Positions 1 to 7,342 of a stretch of 12,888 nt of DNA are shown piece after piece. The notes beneath the pieces are model-generated. The model did no database searches, was not told where the DNA came from, and saw only the letters and a list, made by a program, of their open reading frames with translations. The translations under genes were made by a program, and so were the position numbers. Position 1 is the stretch's first letter. The number at the start of each line of letters is the position of its first letter. The DNA comes from Gammaproteobacteria bacterium (GTDB lineage Bacteria > Pseudomonadota > Gammaproteobacteria > Steroidobacterales > SZUA-146), in the NCBI GenBank assembly GCA_003228965.1, contig QIGP01000232.1, forward strand, positions 1 through 12,888, in the 5' to 3' direction.

Positions 1-957
1 AGAGCTATCCATCAGTGGTGCCAACGTGTGCGCGAACCGGGTTAGGTTCCATAGCCCGATTGACGGTTGCTGATCCCAGGCGTATCGGCCAAAGCGATCG
101 ATGGAGCTAAATACTTTTTGTGGGTTGAACTCGTCCATAAATGCGCACGGACCGTAGTCAATGGTTTCGCCCGCGATCGACATGTTATCCGTATTCATTA
201 CCCCGTGAATGAAGCCTACAAGCATCCACCTGGCAATCAGCGACGCCTGCTGGTCAATCACTGATTCAAGAAAAGCCGTGTATTTTCCAGGGCCGTTATC
301 AAGCTCGGTAGCGTGTTGAGCAATAGAAAAATTGACAAACGTTCTCAACTCATCGTGATCGAGCGTAGATGAGGCGTACTGAAAGGAACCAACACGCAGG
401 TGACTTTCAGCCGTGCGAACCAAAAGGGCGCCGGGTAAGTATTGCTCGCGTCGTACAGGCACACCTGTGGTGATGACTGCCAAAGATCGGGTGGTTGCAA
501 TACCAAGCCCCGCCATAGCTTCACTTGCAATGTACTCGCGCAGTACTGACCCAAGCGTAGCGCGACCGTCTCCTCCCCGGGAATAGGGGGTTCTTCCTGA
601 GCCTTTAAGCTGTACGTCGATAAGTCTCCCGTCACGCAACGTCAGCTGTCCGAGCATGTGCGCCCGGCCGTCGCCTAAAAGAGGTACCCATTGCCCGAAC
701 TGATGCCCACTGTACGCCATAGCCAGGGTAGTGGCGTGTTCAGAATCTTTATTTCCGGCCAGTACAGAAAGGCCCTCGTCACTGTAAAACCAATCGGTCG
801 ACAGTCCGTATTCTTTTAACAAGCCCCTGTTAAGTTCTATCAATACCGGTGAAGGTGAGGGTGCCGGATTAGCTTCGGCGTACATAGTAGACGGACAATC
901 AAGGTAGCGTTGGTCAGTAATTGGATTCGCCGCCACGCTTTGTGAGCTGTTGTTCAT
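1..957 (-). CDS. selO: Protein adenylyltransferase SelO (YdiU family), 3' end cut off by window edge
   Basis: SelO is a pseudokinase-fold enzyme that transfers AMP from ATP to Ser/Thr/Tyr residues of target proteins and is linked to redox homeostasis. The reading frame is open for 319 codons from an ATG at 957 to the window edge; an in-frame TAA lies 15 bases upstream of that ATG and an AGGGA ribosome-binding site lies just before it. Family signatures are visible: GDGRA at residues 95-99, KGSGRTPYSRGGDGRA at 118-133 (nucleotide-binding lysine and loop), HGVMNTDNMSI at 251-261 and IDYGP at 266-270 (catalytic and metal-binding Asp/Asn residues), followed by AFMDEFNP. Family members usually have about 480-490 residues, so roughly the last third, including the C-terminal Cys region, is outside the window. 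It is divergent from the next gene and has no evident link to the catabolic genes further right. Identification is firm. Confidence 0.95.
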   Translation of the reverse strand, partial: MNNSSQSVAANPITDQRYLDCPSTMYAEANPAPSPSPVLIELNRGLLKEYGLSTDWFYSDEGLSVLAGNKDSEHATTLAMAYSGHQFGQWVPLLGDGRAHMLGQLTLRDGRLIDVQLKGSGRTPYSRGGDGRATLGSVLREYIASEAMAGLGIATTRSLAVITTGVPVRREQYLPGALLVRTAESHLRVGSFQYASSTLDHDELRTFVNFSIAQHATELDNGPGKYTAFLESVIDQQASLIARWMLVGFIHGVMNTDNMSIAGETIDYGPCAFMDEFNPQKVFSSIDRFGRYAWDQQPSIGLWNLTRFAHTLAPLMDSS

Positions 958-1371
958 TCGGGGTCCCTGGGTTTAGGCAATCAAGAGCACAAGGTTACAG
1001 CGCTGCGGCATCGCGCGCTCAGGTAGAAACCGAGCACTCGCTATTGCTCGGCGCGGTGCGATCTCCTACGCATGACCGCAGAGCAGAATTACACACGGTA
1101 ATTCTGTTCTGATGCTGATTATCTATGAGAATGTCTCGCCTCATTGTCCCGCCACTTTCCGTGAATTCAATCAGTTAGGCTATTGTGTTGTTAAGAGACT
1201 ACCGCCCCCTTCGGGCCCGCAATGACATCGCCGCGTCGCTCCTCGACTGGCCCGGAGATTTGGTCGATTTAGCGTTGAAATCATCGAAATGTACGATGCT
1301 CAAAGACTGTCGAAAAGCCTGCGCCGCCTGTACACTACGATCCCCGCTACCCGCTCATTCTGGAGATTTCA
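958..1371. other. Divergent intergenic region between selO and the MDR gene
   Basis: These 414 bases separate two divergent starts and should hold both promoters. Short reading frames exist here but lack a convincing ribosome-binding site and resemble nothing I recognise. The clearest structure is the hairpin at 1079-1111. A smaller stem (GAGCA/TTGCTC) occurs near 1031-1048. GGAGAT, 6 bases before the ATG at 1372, is the ribosome-binding site of the MDR gene. I could not assign a convincing -35/-10 pair for either gene. Confidence 0.6.
1079..1111. repeat. 14-bp inverted repeat (hairpin or operator)
   Basis: The arms 1079-1092 and 1098-1111 pair at 13 of 14 positions around a 5-base loop, and the single mismatch becomes a G-U pair in one RNA strand. 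It lies 122 bases upstream of the selO start and 260 bases upstream of the MDR gene, with no gene ending nearby. It is therefore more likely an operator or leader structure than a terminator. No regulator gene is visible in the window. Confidence 0.6.
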
Positions 1372-2511
1372 ATGTCACTACCTGCTACCTACTTAACGAT
1401 GTTGTCAACAGTCGCCGAGGATGGAACTTTGCGCATGGAGCTAAGTGAGAATTCTATGCCAACACCCAAGTCCGACCAGGTTATTGTGCGGGTCGAAGCG
1501 ACACCGATAAATCCGTCGGATCTTGGGGTGATGTTTGGCTGGTCTGACATGGGCAGTGCCAGTACGCAAGGTAGCGCAAAAGACACCCAGCTTGAAGCGC
1601 CGGTACCTGACATGGGCATGCGGGTTATGCAAGCACGTGTTGGCCAAAGTTTGCCCGTAGGCAACGAAGGAGCCGGGGTTGTTGTAGCGACCGGAGACAG
1701 TGACGAAGCGCGAGCGCTTGAAGGCAAGGTCGTTGCTGTGATGGGTGGAGGAATGTACGCACAATATCGCTGTTTACCGGCCGCCATGTGTATGCCATTG
1801 CAAGCGGGCCACACGCCGGAAGACGGGGCGTCAAGCTTTGTGAATCCGCTCACAGCTCTATCATTTTTGGAGATGATGAGGCTTGAAGGGCATACCGCTT
1901 TAGTCCACACGGCGGCCGCATCAAATCTTGGGCAAATGCTAAATCGAATTTGTCAGGCCGATGGCGTAAATCTTGTCAATATTGTTCGCCGCGACGAACA
2001 GGCTGCGTTGCTTAAAGACATGGGGGCCAAGTACGTTTGTAATAGCAGTGATGCGAATTTCATGGGCTCGCTTATCGACGCCATTCACGAGACTGGCGCC
2101 ACGCTTGCCTTTGACGCAACAGGCGGCGGCAAACTTGCCTCAGATATTCTCACGGCCATGGAAGGGGCGGTTGCGCGCACGCCTGGCGCTTACAGTATTT
2201 ACGGTTCAGTTGACCACAAGCAGGTCTATCTCTATGGAGGCCTGGATACGTCACCCACAACGCTTAGTCGCGGTTACGGTATGGCCTGGGGCGTTGGTGG
2301 TTGGTTGCTGCCCAACTTCCTGGCAAAAGCAGGCCACGAAGTCGGCCACCGTTTACGAACGCGCGTGGTCACCGAACTGAAAACAACCTTCGCCAGTCAC
2401 TACACCGACAAAATCTCGCTCTCACAAGCGCTACAGGCTGACGTCGTTAGTCGCTACAACGCCAAAGTGACTGGAGAAAAATTTCTGATCTGTCCGCAAA
2501 AAGATCTGTAA
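1372..2511 (+). CDS. MDR-family zinc-type alcohol dehydrogenase/quinone oxidoreductase-like protein
   Basis: This 379-residue protein belongs to the medium-chain dehydrogenase/reductase superfamily, in the branch of NAD(P)H-dependent quinone oxidoreductases and enoyl reductases. Visible signatures: INPSD at residues 46-50, VGNEGAGVV at 97-105 (GroES-like catalytic domain), a Tyr-containing MYAQY segment at 128-132, NPLTAL at 158-163, and a Rossmann region starting at HTAAASNLGQML (179-190) with VRRDEQ at about 205-210, an Arg pair that suggests NADPH. The usual structural-zinc cysteine cluster is absent, as expected for the zinc-free QOR branch. The nucleotide-binding loop AAASNLGQ lacks the classical glycine-rich GxGxxG, which is normal in some MDR subfamilies. 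The start is an ATG preceded by GGAGAT. It stands alone on the plus strand, converging on the aminotransferase. Its substrate cannot be inferred, and membership in the catabolic locus is uncertain. Confidence 0.88.
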   Translation: MSLPATYLTMLSTVAEDGTLRMELSENSMPTPKSDQVIVRVEATPINPSDLGVMFGWSDMGSASTQGSAKDTQLEAPVPDMGMRVMQARVGQSLPVGNEGAGVVVATGDSDEARALEGKVVAVMGGGMYAQYRCLPAAMCMPLQAGHTPEDGASSFVNPLTALSFLEMMRLEGHTALVHTAAASNLGQMLNRICQADGVNLVNIVRRDEQAALLKDMGAKYVCNSSDANFMGSLIDAIHETGATLAFDATGGGKLASDILTAMEGAVARTPGAYSIYGSVDHKQVYLYGGLDTSPTTLSRGYGMAWGVGGWLLPNFLAKAGHEVGHRLRTRVVTELKTTFASHYTDKISLSQALQADVVSRYNAKVTGEKFLICPQKDL

Positions 2512-2532
2512 GTCGACGCGCGCTGAATAGAC

Positions 2533-2568
2533 CGCTTGCGAACCACTTTTCAAAGTGGTTCGCAAGCG
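2533..2568. terminator. Perfect 17-bp inverted repeat at a convergent junction (probable bidirectional terminator)
   Basis: The arms 2533-2549 and 2552-2568 are perfect reverse complements separated by two bases; the loop in RNA would open to a few more. The repeat fills the gap between the MDR stop (2511) and the aminotransferase stop (2572). Neither strand has a T-rich tract after the stem, so it is not a textbook intrinsic terminator. It could block read-through, protect 3' ends or use its A/T-rich apex, but position and stem strength favour a 3'-end role for both genes. Confidence 0.7.
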
Positions 2569-2571
2569 CAG

Positions 2572-3753
2572 TCAAAGTACAGAAACTATAGAATCAGCCA
2601 AATAGCCTACATTTTCGCTGGTGATACCGGCGACATTAATGCGACTAGAATCGGCCATATAAATGCCGAAGTCCTGTTTCAGGCGTGCCACCTGCTGAGC
2701 TGAAATTCCAAGGTAGCAAAACATGCCTTTGGAGCGGGTCAAGTGTGCAAAGCTGTGACCAGTCGATTTATTCTCAAGTGCCGTGGACAGAAGCGATCGC
2801 ATGTCGGACAAGCGATCTCTCATTTCGTCGCGCTCTTTGTCCCACTGTTGTCGAAGCGTATCGTCGGACAATATCCTTGCGACAACCGCCGCTCCATGAT
2901 CAGGAGGCATAGAGTAAAGCGTGCGAGCAGCCATGCTTGCCTGGCTAGCTAAAACGTCGCGCGCTGTACTGTCTTTGGCTAACAGGCTCAACGCTCCTAC
3001 GCGTTCCCGATACAGGCCGAAATTTTTCGAACACGACGCCGTTACAATGAGCTCGTCCAGAACTTCAGCGGCATACCGTATTGCAAAGGCATCAGCTGTA
3101 ATGTCTTGTGCAAAACCCAGATAGGCCGTGTCGAACATGGGCACCAGTTTACGCTCGGCAAGCACGTCGACAATGGCACGCCATTCATCTTCAGACGGGT
3201 CAACGCCAGTAGGGTTGTGGCAACACGCGTGGAGAACCACGATGTCGGTGGAAGGAATTTTGCGCAGTCCATCCAGCATCTGATCAATAAGCAGCGTGTG
3301 CGATTTACCGTCGTAGTAAGGGTATTTAGCAAGAGTAAGGCCTGCGCTGTTCAGCAGCGGCGTATGGTTAGCCCAGGTTTCGTCCGGCACCCATGCTTTG
3401 GCGTTGCTGTTGGCCTGCATGATGAGCTCGGCGCCAAGTCTAAGAGCACCCGAACCGCCTGGCGCTTGTACGGTGAGAAGTCGAGTGTCGTCGGCTGTGT
3501 CGCCAAATACCAGTTCCTGCATGCGCGAATTAAACAGCGCTCGCCCCGCAGTGCCTAAATAGGCCTTGCTTTGCTGGCTTTCCAAAAGCTCACGCTCAAC
3601 CCGCTTAACAATGTCGAGTACTGGCGTCTCGCTACGAACGTTCTTGTAAACGCCCACGCCAAGATCGACCTTGTCAGTGCGGGGGTCGCTGCGGTGCTCT
3701 TCAATCAGTTTCAAAAGAGCATCCGCAGGTAGCGGTTTCAGGTGTTCAAACAT
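2572..3753 (-). CDS. Family-I aspartate/aromatic amino acid aminotransferase
   Basis: This is a 393-residue PLP enzyme of the AspC/TyrB family (usually 396-398 residues), so it is full length. Landmarks: VDLGVGVY at residues 29-36, APGGSGALR at 97-105 (phosphate-binding loop), HNPTG at 179-183 with the cofactor-ring Asn, FDTAYLGF at 207-214 with the Asp that binds the pyridine nitrogen, SCSKNFGLYRERVG at 240-253 with Schiff-base Lys243, and DSSRIN near the C-terminus carrying the substrate-carboxylate Arg. These enzymes move amino groups between aspartate, phenylalanine, tyrosine, tryptophan or, in some homologues, kynurenine and 2-oxoacids. The ATG is preceded by GGAG. Its position downstream of the hydroxylase/lyase pair and near TDO makes aromatic amino acid or kynurenine transamination attractive, but specificity cannot be read from the sequence. 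The 163-bp palindrome separates it from that pair. Confidence 0.93.
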   Translation of the reverse strand: MFEHLKPLPADALLKLIEEHRSDPRTDKVDLGVGVYKNVRSETPVLDIVKRVERELLESQQSKAYLGTAGRALFNSRMQELVFGDTADDTRLLTVQAPGGSGALRLGAELIMQANSNAKAWVPDETWANHTPLLNSAGLTLAKYPYYDGKSHTLLIDQMLDGLRKIPSTDIVVLHACCHNPTGVDPSEDEWRAIVDVLAERKLVPMFDTAYLGFAQDITADAFAIRYAAEVLDELIVTASCSKNFGLYRERVGALSLLAKDSTARDVLASQASMAARTLYSMPPDHGAAVVARILSDDTLRQQWDKERDEMRDRLSDMRSLLSTALENKSTGHSFAHLTRSKGMFCYLGISAQQVARLKQDFGIYMADSSRINVAGITSENVGYLADSIVSVL

Positions 3754-3915
3754 AGTGTTTCAGCTCCGGTTTTTGGCCATGATACCGGCAGAGCAAGGAC
3801 TATTGAAGCGATTATTTACACACGTCCTGGAGCCAGTAGGACGACGCCGGATAATCTTCCGGCAGTGCTGTTTTCAAAGCGCCGGTTGCACCATTTCTGG
3901 GTTTGATCGGGGCCT
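3754..3915. other. Leader region of the aminotransferase gene
   Basis: This gap holds no supported gene. On the minus strand a weak -10-like TATCAT lies about 24 bases before the aminotransferase ATG with only a poor -35 match, so a promoter is possible but not shown. A small perfect hairpin occurs at 3846-3851/3858-3863 (GCCGGA/TCCGGC). The left end abuts the aminotransferase ribosome-binding site and the right end abuts the large palindrome. Confidence 0.4.
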
Positions 3916-4078
3916 AGGATTCTGTCGGTCTTAGGAGGCATCTACTGCGGCGGCCGGAAATCGGCCCAGTTTCCCGATCTTCCTCGTTAAATAGTTCGAC
4001 TATTCGCCTCAAAAGATCGCAAAACTGGACCGATTTTCGGCTCGCCTCGCTACGATGTCCTAAGTCCGACAGACTCCT
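3916..4078. mobile_element. 163-bp gap-free palindrome, MITE-like element
   Basis: Every pairing in this element shares one centre at base 3997, so the two halves align without indels. Outer arms 3916-3936 and 4058-4078 match at 19 of 21 positions and look like terminal inverted repeats. A second paired block, 3952-3972 against 4022-4042, has one mismatch plus wobble pairs. A third, 3975-3981 against 4013-4019, is perfect. The core is AATAGT-TCG-ACTATT at 3990-4004. No coding frame is supported inside it and I see no clear target duplication at the ends. Known analogues are non-autonomous miniature inverted-repeat elements that spread with a partner transposase, and large extragenic palindromes. 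It sits after the DapA-like stop and before the aminotransferase leader, so its transcript would form a long hairpin that could end or process the upstream operon mRNA. Confidence 0.75.
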
Positions 4079-4101
4079 GACAAATTGTGGGTTGTTGAGC
4101 T

Positions 4102-5055
4102 TCAGACCTTAAGACCACAGGCTTCGAAAGCCGCTTTGGTCACGTCCTTTTCTTCGTCGCTAAGCTGAAGCAACGGAGACCTGACCGGGCCACCAGCCTG
4201 ACCTAGTAGTTCCTGCCAGTATTTCTGGTGGGCCTGAGGTTTGCCGCCGGGACGAGTGTTTTTCAAGGCGGCGCGCACGGGTTCCAGGCTGTCGCGGACT
4301 TTCCGGGCCTGTCTAAACTCGCCCTTAAACGCGAGGCGAGTGTATTCGTTCATTCGTTGGTCAACACTTGATTGAAGCAGGTAAGGTGGTGATGAACACA
4401 AATAGAGCTGCCAGCCGAGCTCTTCAATGTTTTCCAGCCACTCATCTTCTGACGCCGTGCTCACCAGAATTTTGTCGCCCGCCAGGCGCGTAAGTTCCGT
4501 GTACATAGGACGAGGGACACTGTACTTAATGGACACAATGTTGGGGATTTCGGCAATACGAGCGCACAATTGAGGCGACATTAAGTAGCCTGAATCCGGA
4601 TGGCTCCACATGGCTACGCCAATGTTAATGTGTTTGCAAATTTCATGGTAGTAATTGAAAACGGTGTCGTCCTGATCCGATACAAAATGAAGTATCGGCG
4701 CGTGAACAACGATATAGTCGGCGCCGACTTGCTCGGAATACTTGGCAAGTTCAAGCACGGTGTCAAAGTTCTGGTCCGAGCAGGACATAATGGTCTGGGC
4801 TTTAACTCCGGTTTCTTCCACCGCAATTTCGAAGTTTCGCTTTCTTTCAGCCAGCGACATGGAAAAGAACTCTCCCTGTTTGCCCGCAATAAAAAGACCT
4901 TGAATGTCCAGGTCATCTACCCAGTGCCTGATGTTGCTGCGCAGTCCTCTTTCGTTTAACGAGCCATCGTCAGAGAACGGATTGAGCGCTGCCGCCCATA
5001 TCCCTTTCATGTTTTCGCGAGCGTAGTCTTTTGCATCGTTACGTGAATATTTCAT
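4102..5055 (-). CDS. DapA-superfamily (class I aldolase/lyase) protein with non-DapA active site
   Basis: This is a TIM-barrel protein of the dihydrodipicolinate synthase/N-acetylneuraminate lyase superfamily, whose members make or break C-C bonds, dehydrate or deaminate through a lysine Schiff base with a 2-oxoacid. An upstream in-frame ATG at 5091 lies inside the preceding gene. I place the start at the ATG at 5055, which overlaps the preceding TGA by 4 bases and follows AGGGAA, giving 317 residues. Catalytic Lys177 lies in NIVSIKYS (residues 172-179), the expected place. Two hallmark sites differ from true DapA: the Thr-Thr of G-T-T-G-E is Lys-Gln (GKQGE, 58-62), and the PYY motif carrying the proton-relay Tyr is replaced by VVHAP (116-120). 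It is therefore probably not a lysine-biosynthesis enzyme. Stop/start coupling to the molybdenum hydroxylase suggests it acts in the same pathway, perhaps as lyase, dehydratase or deaminase on a later intermediate. The substrate is unknown. Confidence 0.85.
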   Translation of the reverse strand: MKYSRNDAKDYARENMKGIWAAALNPFSDDGSLNERGLRSNIRHWVDDLDIQGLFIAGKQGEFFSMSLAERKRNFEIAVEETGVKAQTIMSCSDQNFDTVLELAKYSEQVGADYIVVHAPILHFVSDQDDTVFNYYHEICKHINIGVAMWSHPDSGYLMSPQLCARIAEIPNIVSIKYSVPRPMYTELTRLAGDKILVSTASEDEWLENIEELGWQLYLCSSPPYLLQSSVDQRMNEYTRLAFKGEFRQARKVRDSLEPVRAALKNTRPGGKPQAHQKYWQELLGQAGGPVRSPLLQLSDEEKDVTKAAFEACGLKV

Positions 5056-7175
5056 AGCGTTTCCCTGGTGGCGTCGCGTATGGCCTCCCACACGCGCTGA
5101 CTGGTAAGCGGCATGGATAGAGTAGTAACGCCCAGTGGCCTCAAGGCATCCATGGCGGCGTTCAGTATCGCCGCTGGTGCTCCTATAGTACCGGCTTCAC
5201 CGACTCCTTTGGCACCTAATGTATTGTTGGGCGAGGGTGTCAACATTTTGAAGATGGACAGCTCGGGGATATTGTCCGCTCTTGGCAACGCGTAGTCTGA
5301 AAACGAGCCCGTTAACAGTTGCCCGAATTCGTCGTAACGTACCTCCTCAAGTAACGCCTCTCCAACGCCCTGAGCAAACCCCCCGACAATTTGTCCTTCG
5401 ACGAGCATCGGGTTAACCATGTTTCCAATGTCATCGACGCAGCTGGCAGATTCGAGCGTGACTACACCCGTCCCCCGGTCGACGGATAGTTCAACCAGGT
5501 AGCAGCCGTAACCCCAGGCTTCGCCTTCGTTTTTGTAGTTTAATTCAGCCGTTACCTCCTCAGAGCCAGAGGATTCCAAGGCCTTTTTTCGTACCAGCAA
5601 ACACGCCTCGTGTATGGCACTTCCGCCTATCGCAGTACTTCGGCTGGCCAGAGCGCCAATGCCGGTAGGGCACGTACGGGTGTCGCCATGGACTACTTCA
5701 ACGGTGTCCATGGGTAGATCGAGCGTGTCGGCTACAATTTGAGCAATGGCTGTTTCACGACCGTGTCCTTGTGAGCTACCACCTGTAGCGGCAAGTACTG
5801 TGCCATCGGGGCGAAGGGTTACGCGCGCGCTTTCCCAGCCAATGCCGCAGGGCTCAATGTAAAAGGCCACGCCGACACCCGTGAGCTCACCTTTTTCTCT
5901 GCGCTGATCGCGGCGCTTGACACAACCTGCGTAGTCTGCTTTTTCAGCCAGTGTTTGCAGGGCCTTGCCGTACTGACCGCTGTCCAGCACGCAACCTGAA
6001 GTCGTTGTAAAAGGAAAGTCTTCATTCTTAACAAGGTTCTTTAAACGTATATCGATGGGATCGATACCTGTGATGGCCGCCGCCTCATCAACCAGTCTTT
6101 CCATCAGGCAGTTGGCTTCGGGCCGACCCGCGCCGCGATAAATACCGACGGCGGCTTTATCAGTGCATGTGCCTACGGAAGAAGATTCAACAGCATCAAT
6201 TCGATATCCCGTTGGAATCATGCGTCCAGCGTTCCAGGCGGGAACGACCGCACTCGTAGGTAACCAGTGACCAAGAGGGAGGTCCATCGATGCTTTGACT
6301 GCCAAAAACGTACCGTCCCTGGACAGTGCTAACTGCCCTGCGCTGGTACACCCACGGCCGTGGGTTGCTGATAAAAACTCTTCGCTACGTGACGCAACCC
6401 ACTGTAACGAGCGTTTAAGAGTGAAGGCGGCCCACACGACAAATACGTCTTCAGGATAAAGGGCAGCTTTCATCCCAAAAGCTCCTCCAACGTCCGGTGC
6501 TACGACTCGAATACGGGTTTCACAAATACACAAAATTTTGGCCAGTTCCAGGCGGGCACGATGGGGCGTTTGAGTGGAAAGCCAAACTGTCGCACTGTCG
6601 TTTGAAGCATTGTACTCCACCGTTATTGCTCGCGGTTCCATAGGTGACGGCGCAAGCCTTGGATGGTCAACGCAGGCGTTTACGATAAAGTCGGCCTTAC
6701 TGAATTGGGCGTCAACGGAGCCTGCGTTCCACGATCCTGTCACCGTCACAGGGTCGTCCTCGCTTTCGGGTAGCTCTTCCAGGTCTACAAAAAGGCTGTC
6801 GACCCCGTCGCAGGCCATGTATTGTGATTGGGCAATAACGGCCGCTATCGGCTGACCGACTGCGGCCACGGTTTGGTAAGCCAGAACGGGGTACTCAGGC
6901 GTACCGTTAACATCCATCATCGGTGCAATGGACAAGTCTCCCAGGTGGTGAACGTCGCTGCCGGTAAAGACAGCTTCAACACCGTCACATTCGAGCGCAG
7001 CACAAGTGTCGCATTCGACAATGGTGCTACGAGGCATGGTGCTTCTGACGAACGCGACATGCAGTAGTCCAGGTGGACATACGTCGGCTGTGTAAAGGCC
7101 GGCACCGCGCAGTAACCGCTCATCCTCACGACGTAGCTTAGGTTGACCAAAAGGTGTAGGGCCCAATCGTGTCAT
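5052..7175 (-). CDS. Xanthine dehydrogenase-family molybdopterin-binding subunit (CoxL/aldehyde oxidase type large subunit)
   Basis: This 707-residue protein is the catalytic large subunit of a molybdenum hydroxylase, which inserts a water-derived oxygen into a C-H bond, typically of an N-heteroaromatic ring or aldehyde, and passes electrons through 2Fe-2S centres to FAD. Landmarks: GRG-like opening LLRGAGLYTAD (21-31), GGAFGMK (230-236), GIYRGAGRPEAN (344-355), GSSQGHGRETAIAQI (466-480) and GAKGVGEAGTIG (654-665), with the presumed catalytic base Glu660. The CO-dehydrogenase active-site loop AYRCSFR is absent; GIYRGAGR replaces it, so this is not a CO dehydrogenase. It is somewhat short for the family (about 750-800 residues), with compact segments near 530-550. 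The ATG at 7175 follows TTGGAG. Its stop overlaps the DapA-like start. Its FAD and Fe-S partners are probably the products of 9772-10584 and 10581-11084. Family is certain, substrate unknown. Confidence 0.93.
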   Translation of the reverse strand: MTRLGPTPFGQPKLRREDERLLRGAGLYTADVCPPGLLHVAFVRSTMPRSTIVECDTCAALECDGVEAVFTGSDVHHLGDLSIAPMMDVNGTPEYPVLAYQTVAAVGQPIAAVIAQSQYMACDGVDSLFVDLEELPESEDDPVTVTGSWNAGSVDAQFSKADFIVNACVDHPRLAPSPMEPRAITVEYNASNDSATVWLSTQTPHRARLELAKILCICETRIRVVAPDVGGAFGMKAALYPEDVFVVWAAFTLKRSLQWVASRSEEFLSATHGRGCTSAGQLALSRDGTFLAVKASMDLPLGHWLPTSAVVPAWNAGRMIPTGYRIDAVESSSVGTCTDKAAVGIYRGAGRPEANCLMERLVDEAAAITGIDPIDIRLKNLVKNEDFPFTTTSGCVLDSGQYGKALQTLAEKADYAGCVKRRDQRREKGELTGVGVAFYIEPCGIGWESARVTLRPDGTVLAATGGSSQGHGRETAIAQIVADTLDLPMDTVEVVHGDTRTCPTGIGALASRSTAIGGSAIHEACLLVRKKALESSGSEEVTAELNYKNEGEAWGYGCYLVELSVDRGTGVVTLESASCVDDIGNMVNPMLVEGQIVGGFAQGVGEALLEEVRYDEFGQLLTGSFSDYALPRADNIPELSIFKMLTPSPNNTLGAKGVGEAGTIGAPAAILNAAMDALRPLGVTTLSMPLTSQRVWEAIRDATRETL

Positions 7176-7342
7176 AAACAGTTGGCTCCAATGGTGAAGG
7201 GGTTGGCGCTTCTGTGGCTCAGTGTGGGCGCTCAGCGGTATACGTGCAAATACATAAATTCTATTCTGGTATCAAGATAACGGATAGCAAAAAAAGCCTA
7301 ACTGAGGCATTCTACTAACAAATTCAGGTTGAGCACTTGGCA
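7176..7342. promoter_or_regulatory. Divergent promoter region between the hydroxylase operon and the aspDH/TDO operon
   Basis: The gap separates two divergent operons and is AT-rich around 7250-7320. On the minus strand a good -35-like TTGATA occurs at 7275-7270, with a poor -10-like TATTTG 17 bases on (7252-7247); this is the best candidate for the hydroxylase operon but is weak. No convincing plus-strand -35/-10 pair was found. A shared regulator could act here, but none is encoded in the window. Confidence 0.35.

Noticed and set aside
1185..1448. Plus-strand reading frame upstream of the MDR gene
   Set aside because: No ribosome-binding site or recognisable composition, and it overlaps the well-supported MDR gene in another frame.
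3671..3934. Plus-strand frame across the aminotransferase start
   Set aside because: It is antisense to the conserved aminotransferase N-terminus and its leader, with no ribosome-binding site.
5052..7175. Aerobic CO dehydrogenase (CoxL form I)
   Set aside because: The diagnostic AYRCSFR active-site loop is missing; the aligned segment reads GIYRGAGR, as in other molybdenum hydroxylases.
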